Part shown: piece after piece, positions 1-7,527 of the stretch
How the letters are laid out: each line of letters opens with the position of its first letter
How positions within the stretch are numbered: the stretch's first letter is position 1
Source: Mangrovicoccus algicola
GTDB lineage: Bacteria; Pseudomonadota; Alphaproteobacteria; Rhodobacterales; Rhodobacteraceae
Reading direction: 5' to 3'
Assembly (NCBI RefSeq): GCF_014903745.1
Contig: NZ_JACVXA010000031.1
Location: 1-61,563, forward strand
Length of the DNA stretch: 61,563 nucleotides
Translations under genes and position numbers: made by a program
Notes under the pieces: generated by a model
The model's input: the letters and a program-made list of their open reading frames with translations, nothing else
What the model was told of the DNA's origin: nothing
Database searches by the model: none

Positions 1-237
1 CCCCGGCACGGTCAGCGGCGCCGGCACGGGGCCGCCCTGCCTCGATCCGCGCCGCCGCAGCGGGTCAGCCTGCCCCGGCGGCACCGCCCGTGCAAGGTGG
101 CGAGGCTCGCTTGCACCCGATGCGCCGCCGCCGCAGGTCTGCCTGCCCCGCCCGGCGCCGCCTGCGCAGGCCGGGAGGTCCGCCTGCCTGCCGCGGCGTT
201 CAAGCCCGAGGTCTGCCTGCCCTTCCCTGCCCCGGCA

Positions 238-1146
238 TCAGCCGATGAGGCGCCCCTCGGGTTCGGTCATTTCCTCGGGTTCGACATGGATGATGACCCG
301 CGCGCCGCGATCCTCGCGGCGCAGGGCCTTCTCCACCCGGTCGCAGATCGCATGGCTGTCGCGCACCGTCATCGCCCCGGGCATGATCAGATGGAACTCG
401 ATGAAGGTCACCGGTCCCGCCCGGCGGGTCACCAGGTCATGCAGCTCCAGCGCCCCGGCGGCGCTGGCCTCGATGATCGCGGCGATCCTCTCCTGCTCCT
501 CCTCCCCGACCGCCTCGTCCAGCAGCCCGGCCAGCGATCCGCGGATCACGCCCCAGCCCTGCACCACGATGTGACCTGTCACGGCCAGCGCCAGAAGCGG
601 GTCGAGCACGGGCCAGCCGGTGCCCCAGGCCAGGCCCAGCCCCGCCAGCACGCCGCCCGTGGTCACGACGTCGGACATCAGGTGATGCCCATCCGCCTCC
701 AGCGCGGGCGAGCGCGCCGCGCGGCCGCGCCGGATCAGCTGCCGCGCCCAGAGCCAGTTCAGCGCCGTGGCCGCCAGGCTGAACCCGATGGCCAGCGGCG
801 ACAGGTCGGGAACCTGCGGCCGCAGCAGCGCCGCCACCGCATCCATCACGATCATCGCCGCCGCGATCATGATCAGCGCCCCCTCCAGAACGGCAGAGAG
901 ATACTCCACCTTCTGATGACCATAGGGATGGTTCTCGTCGGCCGGCCGACTGGCATAGGACAGCGCCAGGCAGGCGGCGACCGCGGTGACGACGTTGACG
1001 ATGGACTCCAGCGCATCCGAATAGAGCGCAACCGAGCCGGTCATCCGCCAGGCGACGACCTTCAGCGCCAGCACCGCCAGGGCCACGGCAATCGACAGTC
1101 GCGCCTGGCGCAACAGCTGCGGGGGATAGGCGTCGGGCGGGGGCAT
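238..1146 (-). CDS. Cation diffusion facilitator family transporter
   Basis: Predicted inner-membrane divalent metal cation/proton antiporter of the CDF (cation efflux) family, 302 aa, the usual family length. Several hydrophobic helices occupy the first two thirds. Two metal-site motifs are visible: S-D-A-L-E-S around residue 43, followed by the HPYGHQKVEY loop near 72, and H-H-L-M-S-D-V around residue 153. A cytoplasmic C-terminal domain with His- and Glu-rich stretches (IIHVEPEEM near the end) fits the CDF regulatory domain. The start has a GGAGAG ribosome site 4 bases upstream. It is transcribed divergently from prfC. The metal (Zn, Mn, Fe or Co) cannot be read from the sequence. Confidence 0.9.
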   Translation of the reverse strand: MPPPDAYPPQLLRQARLSIAVALAVLALKVVAWRMTGSVALYSDALESIVNVVTAVAACLALSYASRPADENHPYGHQKVEYLSAVLEGALIMIAAAMIVMDAVAALLRPQVPDLSPLAIGFSLAATALNWLWARQLIRRGRAARSPALEADGHHLMSDVVTTGGVLAGLGLAWGTGWPVLDPLLALAVTGHIVVQGWGVIRGSLAGLLDEAVGEEEQERIAAIIEASAAGALELHDLVTRRAGPVTFIEFHLIMPGAMTVRDSHAICDRVEKALRREDRGARVIIHVEPEEMTEPEGRLIG

Positions 1147-1290
1147 GGCACTCTCCGGTTTCGCGCCCTTCCCCTAGGCCGGATTCGCCACTGGCAGAAC
1201 CCCCAGCCGAGAGTCGCTCTTAACTGGAGCTGAAAAAACGGCGGCCTGCCCTCGGCCCCGCCGGACCGGGCCGGGCCATGCGCGCGGCCA

Positions 1291-1319
1291 TTGCGGCGCG
1301 TCCCGGGCGCGGCTATATC
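1291..1319 (+). promoter_or_regulatory. Putative promoter of prfC, suggests leaderless mRNA
   Basis: TTGCGG (1291-1296), a 17-base spacer, then TATATC (1314-1319). Transcription should start about 7 bases further on, at the ATG at 1327. There is no Shine-Dalgarno sequence between them. Inference from pattern only. Confidence 0.5.
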
Positions 1320-1326
1320 CGCGCTC

Positions 1327-2934
1327 ATGCTGGACACCCGTTCGAACCGCCCCGACCTTCCCGCGGAGATCGCCCGCAGGCGCACCTTCGCCATCATCTC
1401 GCATCCCGATGCGGGCAAGACGACGCTGACCGAGAAGTTCCTCCTTTACGGCGGCGCGATCCAGATGGCCGGCCAGGTCCGCGCCAAGGGCGAGGCCCGG
1501 CGCACGCGCTCGGATTTCATGAAGATGGAGCAGGATCGCGGCATCTCGGTCTCGGCCTCGGCCATGTCCTTCGATTTCGGACAGTTCCGCTTCAACCTCG
1601 TCGACACGCCCGGCCACTCGGATTTCTCCGAGGACACGTACCGGACCCTGACGGCGGTGGATGCGGCCGTGATGGTGATCGACGGCGCCAAGGGGGTGGA
1701 GAGCCAGACGCAGAAGCTGTTCGAGGTCTGCCGCATGCGCGACCTGCCGATCCTGACCTTCTGCAACAAGATGGACCGCGAAAGCCGCGACACGTTCGAG
1801 ATCATCGACGAGATCCAGGAGAACCTGGCCATCGACGTTACCCCGGCAAGCTGGCCGATCGGCATGGGGCGCGACTTCCTGGGCTGCTACGACCTGCTGC
1901 GCGACCGGCTGGAGCTGATGGACCGCGCCGACCGCAACAAGGTCGCCGAGAGCATCGCCATCGAAGGTCTCGACGATCCCAGGCTGGCAGAGCACGTTCC
2001 CGCCGCGATGCTGGCCCAGCTGCGCGAGGAAATCGAGATGGCGCGCGAATTGCTGCCCGCGCTGGACCCGCAGGCCGTGATGGACGGCACGATGACGCCG
2101 ATCTGGTTCGGTTCGGCGATCAATTCCTTCGGGGTGAAGGAGCTGATGGACGGGATCGGCAGCTACGGCCCCGAGCCGCAGCCGCAATCGGCCAGCCCCC
2201 GCCAGATCGCCCCGGACGAGACCAAGGTCGCGGGCTTCGTCTTCAAGGTCCAGGCCAACATGGACCCCAAGCACCGCGACCGCGTGGCCTTCCTGCGGCT
2301 GGCCTCCGGGCATTTCAGGCGCGGCATGAAACTGACCCATGTGCGCACCAAGAAGCCCATGGCCGTGTCGAACCCGGTGCTGTTCCTCGCCTCCGACCGC
2401 GAACTGGCCGAAGAGGCCTGGGCCGGCGACATCATCGGCATCCCCAATCACGGCCAGCTGAGGATCGGCGACACGCTGACCGAGGGCGAGGCGCTGAAGG
2501 TCACGGGCATCCCCTCCTTCGCGCCGGAACTGCTGCAGGGCGTGCGCTCGGGCGATCCGATGAAGACCAAGCATCTGGAGAAGGCGCTGATGCAATTCGC
2601 CGAGGAAGGCGCGGCGAAGGTGTTCAAGCCGATGATCGGCTCGGGCTTCATCGTCGGCGTCGTCGGCGCGCTGCAATTCGAGGTGCTGGCCAGCCGGATC
2701 GAGCTGGAATACGGCCTGCCGGTCCGCTTCGAGCCGTCGCAATTCACCTCCGCGCGCTGGGTCACGGGCCCCAAGACGGCGGTCGAGAAATTCGCCGATG
2801 TCAACAAGGGCCACATCGCCTATGACAATGACGGCGACGTCGTCTACATGACCCGCCTGCAATGGGACATCGACCGCATCGAGCGCGATTATCCCGAGCT
2901 GAGCCTGTCGGCGACCAAGGAAATGATGGTGTAG
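1327..2934 (+). CDS. prfC: Peptide chain release factor 3
   Basis: GTPase that recycles class I release factors from the ribosome after termination. The 535-aa product has the translational GTPase signature near the N-terminus: P-loop SHPDAGKTT, then DTPGHSDF and the NKMDRES guanine-specificity motif. EF-G-like domains II and III follow, and the C-terminus is RF3-like (ERDYPELSLSATKE). Translation can be read 12 codons further upstream from 1291, but those codons overlap the predicted promoter and do not resemble RF3, so I start at 1327. No ribosome-binding site precedes this ATG, which fits a leaderless message. The next gene is convergent and ends 12 bases away. Confidence 0.95.
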   Translation: MLDTRSNRPDLPAEIARRRTFAIISHPDAGKTTLTEKFLLYGGAIQMAGQVRAKGEARRTRSDFMKMEQDRGISVSASAMSFDFGQFRFNLVDTPGHSDFSEDTYRTLTAVDAAVMVIDGAKGVESQTQKLFEVCRMRDLPILTFCNKMDRESRDTFEIIDEIQENLAIDVTPASWPIGMGRDFLGCYDLLRDRLELMDRADRNKVAESIAIEGLDDPRLAEHVPAAMLAQLREEIEMARELLPALDPQAVMDGTMTPIWFGSAINSFGVKELMDGIGSYGPEPQPQSASPRQIAPDETKVAGFVFKVQANMDPKHRDRVAFLRLASGHFRRGMKLTHVRTKKPMAVSNPVLFLASDRELAEEAWAGDIIGIPNHGQLRIGDTLTEGEALKVTGIPSFAPELLQGVRSGDPMKTKHLEKALMQFAEEGAAKVFKPMIGSGFIVGVVGALQFEVLASRIELEYGLPVRFEPSQFTSARWVTGPKTAVEKFADVNKGHIAYDNDGDVVYMTRLQWDIDRIERDYPELSLSATKEMMV

Positions 2935-2946
2935 TTCTAGATCTAC

Positions 2947-3765
2947 TCAGGATGCATCAAGAATACCGAACTTCTTGATGTAGTCCTTCATAACGACCGG
3001 ATCGCCGACCGCGCCACGAAAATGGGCGAAATAGGAATGAACGGGCTGAAGGGTTTCGATCCCCTTATACCGGCGCGGTGTCGGAGGGTACGCTTGAAAG
3101 TTTTCTTCTAATATATCGATCTGGGACTTCCATTTTCGGAACAATATGGCCTGAAGCGCAGCCTGATCGCCCCGAACCCGACGGCAGAGTTCTGCTTGCC
3201 AATCCCTCAAGATATTCATCGAAACCTGAGATGGTCTATAGAAAAAAATTCCACTATTGATAACAGGCCCTCTTGAATACCTGAGGTGCTCCCAGAAACT
3301 AAGATTTCCTGCAGAAGCGCCGACCCTTTTAAGTTCACTGCGCTCATTCCGAGAAACGCCAAAATCGTTCTTCATATCGAAAAGAACGTTGAAAATCTCC
3401 GGCATGGGTGAAACCGGTACGATGTCCACATCCAGCTGCAAAACTAAATCATAGCCCGAAATATCGATATAACGGTGAAGAACCGGCGTAAGCTGCTTAA
3501 TAACATCACCGACATTGTTCGCTCTGCTCATATCGCGGATGTCGAACTCATATCCCCAGCTATCCGCGTCTGGATTCAAGTTCAGTTGCCAAGCAGGCAC
3601 TTCAACCGTATGGACCCGCGCGTCTCCTGGCGCCACGGGCGCGTCGGAAAGTATCGCAATATCACCATCCCAGCCCATTCTTCTAACGCAAGAGATGGAT
3701 AGTTCACACAGAGTCCGCGCAGCCGCGCCAATTGCAAGATAGGTTACAAGCGATTTACGAACCAT
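2947..3765 (-). CDS. GT-A fold glycosyltransferase-like protein, low-GC
   Basis: Predicted sugar-nucleotide-dependent glycosyltransferase, 272 aa, family not certain. What is visible: an N-terminal Rossmann-like start (SLVTYLAIGAAARTL), a DVD metal-binding motif at residues 112-114 (LQLDVDIVPV), an NSGIFFY motif at 170-176 and a DQAAL motif at 200-204. These occur in this order in GT8-like enzymes and other GT-A enzymes that build surface polysaccharide. I start at the ATG at 3765, which has a GGAG/AAAGG ribosome site; an in-frame GTG lies 5 codons upstream. Base composition is clearly AT-richer than all neighbours and includes many codons rare elsewhere in the window, so recent transfer is likely. 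It has its own TATAAT promoter. Confidence 0.65.
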   Translation of the reverse strand: MVRKSLVTYLAIGAAARTLCELSISCVRRMGWDGDIAILSDAPVAPGDARVHTVEVPAWQLNLNPDADSWGYEFDIRDMSRANNVGDVIKQLTPVLHRYIDISGYDLVLQLDVDIVPVSPMPEIFNVLFDMKNDFGVSRNERSELKRVGASAGNLSFWEHLRYSRGPVINSGIFFYRPSQVSMNILRDWQAELCRRVRGDQAALQAILFRKWKSQIDILEENFQAYPPTPRRYKGIETLQPVHSYFAHFRGAVGDPVVMKDYIKKFGILDAS

Positions 3766-3786
3766 TGACCTTTTCTCCACGGCCGA

Positions 3787-3816
3787 ATTATAAAAAAGAG
3801 TAGGTTATAAACACAA
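3787..3816 (-). promoter_or_regulatory. Putative promoter of the low-GC glycosyltransferase
   Basis: On the minus strand, TTGTGT (3811-3816), an 18-base spacer and a perfect consensus TATAAT (3787-3792). This is unusual in such a GC-rich chromosome and sits in the 58-base gap between two codirectional glycosyltransferase genes. Confidence 0.5.
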
Positions 3817-3823
3817 TGCGAAC

Positions 3824-4864
3824 TTAGCCGACGACCGCCGCCTCTATGGTGCGCTGCATGTTCCGGCATTTTCCCTCGTAGTCCCGGTACCAGAATCCCT
3901 CGAATTTCTTGCGCACCCGGCGCCGGTACAGGCCGACGCGAATGTCTTCCATGATCCTGAGGCCGTGTTTCGGATTTTCATACCTCCAGGCCGCCGAGCC
4001 TTCGGGCACCTTGCGCTTGAACTCCGGAAATTCGCGCTCCAGGTAATCTGCATATTCGGCCTCGAACAGGCGCAGGAAAGGATTGTCCTGCTTGTCCCAG
4101 GGCTTGGACGGACCCGCGAAATGCAGAACGACCGGATCGAACCGCTCGACGATCCGCGGGTTCATCCAGTCGCGCGAGCGCCAGTTCAGCAGCGGATTCA
4201 ATGGCAGGATGTCATCGGCGAAGGCCAGGTTCATGGCACCCTGGTCCTGATCGCGATGGATCGGAAGGAACTCGACATTCTTGGCCATGGCCTCCTGGAA
4301 CCGGCGCAGCCCGTCCATCGCCAGAAACGCCTCGGGCTGATAGACGAGAACCCCGGCATTGTAATACTCGCCGTTGCGCCCCCCGAGATCCCGGACCTTC
4401 GCTTCAAACCGCCCGGTCTGCGTCAAGGCCGGATCGATCAGGCGCGACAGCTCGGTCACCGCGGCCAGCGGGACGGGCCGGTCGATGCCTTCGAACAGGT
4501 CCTGTATCCCGGGGCGCCGCAGGTAGGTATCCGTGTCGAGATAGAACAAGGTCTCGTACTCGTCGCGGAACACCGACGGCAGAACCCAGCGGTAATAGGT
4601 CCCGAAGCTGATCCAGTCCTTGACCATGGGCACCGTCGGCAGGGCGGAAATGTCGATTTCGCAGATGCGCACCGGCCCGTCCATCTGCGCAGGGGTGACC
4701 TTGGCGATGTCCGGCATGGCGATGACAATGTCGAAGGGCCCGTCCTCGACCCGGCGAATGCGCTCCGCCGCGAACATCGCCAGCGGGAAATGCCCGTGGT
4801 CACAAGCGAAGACGACTGCATTGCGATGATGCGACGCCCTGTTCTGTCTCTTGACTAGCTTCAT
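3824..4864 (-). CDS. Glycosyltransferase family 8-like protein
   Basis: Predicted retaining glycosyltransferase, 346 aa. GT8 hallmarks appear in order: a DTD metal/nucleotide-sugar motif at residues 110-112 (FYLDTDTYLRR), YYNAGVLVY at 167-175, a DQGAMN stretch near 207 and HFAGPSKPW at 248-256. This pattern matches family 8 enzymes that add glucose or galactose to lipopolysaccharide core or similar acceptors; donor and acceptor are not predictable. The start at 4864 has AAGGA 7 bases upstream. Composition is intermediate between the very low-GC gene next to it and the chromosome. It is divergent from a sulfotransferase gene, and together they may decorate a surface glycan. Confidence 0.8.
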   Translation of the reverse strand: MKLVKRQNRASHHRNAVVFACDHGHFPLAMFAAERIRRVEDGPFDIVIAMPDIAKVTPAQMDGPVRICEIDISALPTVPMVKDWISFGTYYRWVLPSVFRDEYETLFYLDTDTYLRRPGIQDLFEGIDRPVPLAAVTELSRLIDPALTQTGRFEAKVRDLGGRNGEYYNAGVLVYQPEAFLAMDGLRRFQEAMAKNVEFLPIHRDQDQGAMNLAFADDILPLNPLLNWRSRDWMNPRIVERFDPVVLHFAGPSKPWDKQDNPFLRLFEAEYADYLEREFPEFKRKVPEGSAAWRYENPKHGLRIMEDIRVGLYRRRVRKKFEGFWYRDYEGKCRNMQRTIEAAVVG

Positions 4865-4901
4865 CGCCCGATCCTTGCAGTCATGCCCGTGATGTTCGGC
4901 C

Positions 4902-4931
4902 CAGATACCGGTGGCGGCGGGCTCAAGTCAA
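4902..4931 (-). promoter_or_regulatory. Putative promoter of the family 8 glycosyltransferase
   Basis: Minus strand TTGACT (4926-4931), 18-base spacer, TATCTG (4902-4907), about 40 bases before the start codon. Confidence 0.4.
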
Positions 4932-4943
4932 CGAAACACACCA

Positions 4944-5000
4944 CCTTGGCCGGGGGGCCGGGCCCGGGCGTCGCCATGAAGGTTGCCTTGCCGGCCAAGG
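4944..5000. repeat. 10-bp inverted repeat between divergent genes
   Basis: CCTTGGCCGG at 4944-4953 is matched exactly in inverted orientation at 4991-5000, with the GC palindrome GGCCGGGCCCGGGC nearby. It lies in the shared upstream region of the glycosyltransferase and sulfotransferase genes. It could be an operator or just GC-rich secondary structure. Confidence 0.35.
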
Positions 5001-5038
5001 CAGGGTTTGCCATATCGGCAACGAAAACGGAGGTAGTC

Positions 5039-5773
5039 ATGCGCGCGCGCTTCATTCCCGCCCTTCTGAGGGCGCACAGGCAGGGCCTGAGACAGCCGGT
5101 GCTTCGCAACCAGGCCAAGGCGATGGTCCTCCCCGCTGCCCGGGCGATCTATGTGCCGGTGCCGAAGGCCGCCAACTCCTCCATCCGCATGGCGCTCTGT
5201 CCGAGCCTGGGGATCGACCCCGCCACCATCGCCGACCCGCAGGGCGACAATGGCCTGCCCATCCTTCCCCTGCGCGAGGCGCTGGAGCAGGCCGGTCCCG
5301 ACTGGCTTGTCTTCACTGTCGTGCGGCACCCATGGGACCGCGCGCGCTCCGCCTGGCGCGACAAGCTGGTCCTACGCGACCCGCCCCTGCGCCCGCTCGT
5401 CACGATGGGACTGGAAAAGACCGACAGCTTCCGCACCTTCCTGCTGGCCTCGCGGCTATGGCCCCGGCAGGGTCTCAACGATCATTTCATTCCGCAAACC
5501 GATCTGCTGGCTCCGGTGCTGGACCATCCGGGCCTGCGCATCCTGAAAATGGAAACCCTGGCGGAACAGTGGCCCGCGCTGTGCGACGACCTCGAACGCC
5601 GCGGCGCGGTCCGGCCGGACGCATTGCCCATCCTCAACCGCCGCCCCACGGCTCCGGGCAACCGGTCTTTCAGCCGGGGCGAAGTCCTGCTGCTGCGAAG
5701 TCTCTACGACCGGGACTTTGCTCCGCTGGGGTATGATTGCGACGCCACGGCGCCTGCATCGGCTCCAAGTTGA
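5039..5773 (+). CDS. Sulfotransferase family protein (carbohydrate sulfotransferase-like)
   Basis: Predicted PAPS-dependent sulfotransferase, 244 aa. The 5'-phosphosulfate loop is PVPKAANSS (about residues 40-48) and the 3'-phosphate binding segment is FTVVRHPWDRARSAW (about 92-106). Together they resemble membrane-type carbohydrate sulfotransferases (sulfotransfer 2 group). The ATG at 5039 has a strong GGAGGT ribosome site 4 bases upstream (5029-5034). Translation is open 52 codons further upstream but that stretch is not protein-like. A possible promoter, TTGCCG-17-CATATC, lies at 4988-5016. Being back to back with two glycosyltransferases suggests it sulfates a surface sugar; the substrate is unknown. 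Confidence 0.8.
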   Translation: MRARFIPALLRAHRQGLRQPVLRNQAKAMVLPAARAIYVPVPKAANSSIRMALCPSLGIDPATIADPQGDNGLPILPLREALEQAGPDWLVFTVVRHPWDRARSAWRDKLVLRDPPLRPLVTMGLEKTDSFRTFLLASRLWPRQGLNDHFIPQTDLLAPVLDHPGLRILKMETLAEQWPALCDDLERRGAVRPDALPILNRRPTAPGNRSFSRGEVLLLRSLYDRDFAPLGYDCDATAPASAPS

Positions 5774-5897
5774 CCGGTATCGGCTTTTGCTGTAATGCGT
5801 CGCCAGCCTTCCTCGTGAGAGGCGATATACGCGGGACGCCCGAAATCATGCGTCCTTCCGACGAATGGCGGCCCGATGCCGCTCCTACAGGACGCTG

Positions 5898-7391
5898 ATG
5901 ACGAAATTTTCCGATCTCAAGCTGGACCCGAAGGTCCTCAAGGCCATTGACGACGCGGGCTATGAAACGCCCACCCCCATCCAGGCCGGGGCGATTCCGC
6001 CCGCCCTGGAAGGCCGCGACGTGCTGGGCATCGCCCAGACCGGCACCGGCAAGACCGCCAGCTTCACCTTGCCGATGATCACCCTGCTGGGCAAGGGCCG
6101 GGCCCGGGCGCGCATGCCGCGCAGCCTTGTGCTGGCCCCGACGCGCGAGCTGGCCGCCCAGGTGGCCGAGAACTTCGACACCTATACCAAGCACATGAAG
6201 CTGACCAAGGCGCTGCTGATCGGCGGCGTCAGCTTCAAGGAGCAGGATGCGCTGATCGACCGGGGCGTCGACGTCCTGATCGCCACGCCCGGCCGGCTGC
6301 TGGACCATTTCGAACGCGGCAAGCTCCTGCTGACCGGCGTGCAGATCATGGTGGTCGACGAGGCCGACCGGATGCTGGACATGGGCTTCATCCCCGATAT
6401 CGAGCGGATCTTCAGCCTGACGCCCTTCACCCGCCAGACGCTGTTCTTCTCGGCCACGATGGCGCCCGAGATCGAGAGGATCACCAACACCTTCCTCTCC
6501 TCGCCCGCCAAGATCGAGGTCGCGCGCCAGTCCACCACCTCCGAGACGATCACCCAGGGCGTGGTGCTGTACAAGCCGTCGCGCAAGGACCGCCAGGCCA
6601 GCGAGAAACGCAACCTGCTGCGGGCGCTGATCGACCGCGAGGGCGAGGCCTGCACCAACGCGATCGTCTTCTGCAACCGCAAGAGCGATGTCGACATCGT
6701 CGCCAAGTCGCTGGTCAAATACGGCTACAACGCCGCGCCGATCCATGGCGACCTGGACCAGTCGAAGCGCATGGAGGTCCTGCAGGGCTTTCGCGACGGC
6801 AATCTGCGCATCCTCTGCGCCTCGGATGTGGCGGCGCGCGGGCTCGACATTCCCAATGTCAGCCACGTGTTCAACTTCGACGTGCCGAACCACCCGGAGG
6901 ATTACGTCCACCGGATCGGCCGCACCGGCCGCGCCGGGCGCAAGGGCACCGCGCTGACCATCTGCGTCCCCTCCGACGAGAAGCAGCTGGCCGCCGTCGA
7001 GGCTCTGGTGAAGCAGGAGGTCCCGCGGGTCGAGACCCCCTATGCCCCGCCTGCCGGACGCCGTGCGGCCGAAGAGAACGCCCCCGAAACCGCGGAGAAG
7101 CCCGCCCGCCGCAGCCGCGCCGAGCGCAAGCCGCGCACGCCCCGCGCCGAACAGGCCGAGATGGCGCCGCGCGAGGATCAGCCCCGCCGTGATGAGGCCC
7201 CCGCACGGGAAGAGCGCCCCGCACGCGAGGACGCCCCCCAGCGCGAGGAGCGTCCCGCACGGGCGGAACGCAGCGATCGCGGGCCGCGCCGCGGCGGACG
7301 CCGGGATGAACCCGTCCTGGGCATGGGCGATCACATGCCCAGCTTCATGGCACAGAGCTTCGACGAGCGCCGCCAGACGGCACAGGGCTGA
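5898..7391 (+). CDS. rhlE: DEAD-box ATP-dependent RNA helicase (RhlE type)
   Basis: ATP-driven RNA helicase involved in RNA remodelling, ribosome maturation or mRNA decay. The 497-aa product has all core motifs: Q motif ending TPTPIQ, AQTGTGKT (motif I), DEADRMLDMGF (II), SAT (III) and HRIGRTGRAG (VI). The last 110 residues are a low-complexity tail of alternating acidic and arginine-rich repeats (REERPAREDAPQREERPAR), typical of RNA-binding tails of RhlE-like helicases. The start at 5898 gives the usual N-terminus MTKFSDLKL. Within the helicase group RhlE is the best match by architecture; the exact paralogue is uncertain. Confidence 0.9.
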   Translation: MTKFSDLKLDPKVLKAIDDAGYETPTPIQAGAIPPALEGRDVLGIAQTGTGKTASFTLPMITLLGKGRARARMPRSLVLAPTRELAAQVAENFDTYTKHMKLTKALLIGGVSFKEQDALIDRGVDVLIATPGRLLDHFERGKLLLTGVQIMVVDEADRMLDMGFIPDIERIFSLTPFTRQTLFFSATMAPEIERITNTFLSSPAKIEVARQSTTSETITQGVVLYKPSRKDRQASEKRNLLRALIDREGEACTNAIVFCNRKSDVDIVAKSLVKYGYNAAPIHGDLDQSKRMEVLQGFRDGNLRILCASDVAARGLDIPNVSHVFNFDVPNHPEDYVHRIGRTGRAGRKGTALTICVPSDEKQLAAVEALVKQEVPRVETPYAPPAGRRAAEENAPETAEKPARRSRAERKPRTPRAEQAEMAPREDQPRRDEAPAREERPAREDAPQREERPARAERSDRGPRRGGRRDEPVLGMGDHMPSFMAQSFDERRQTAQG

Positions 7392-7424
7392 CACCCGCGG
7401 CCGCCCGGCCGGAACCGCAATGGG

Positions 7425-7449
7425 AAAGGGGCCGCGCGGCCCCTTTTTT
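7425..7449 (+). terminator. Rho-independent terminator after the RNA helicase
   Basis: Perfect palindrome GGGGCCGCGCGGCCCC (7428-7443), preceded by AAA and followed by six T. It sits between two convergent units, so it may also stop the nuo-rnj transcript, although its T tract on the other strand is only three bases. Confidence 0.85.
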
Positions 7450-7527
7450 CATGCCCGTTTCATCGCCTGCACGGGGCGCCGATCCCCGGTTCCGGGCGGC
7501 AGAGCCCCTGCCCCGCCGCCCTCCCGG

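Noticed and set aside
1174-2862. 562-codon minus-strand frame opposite prfC
   Set aside because: Shadow of prfC: composition is His/Arg/Gln-rich with no motif, and the sense strand encodes intact release factor 3.
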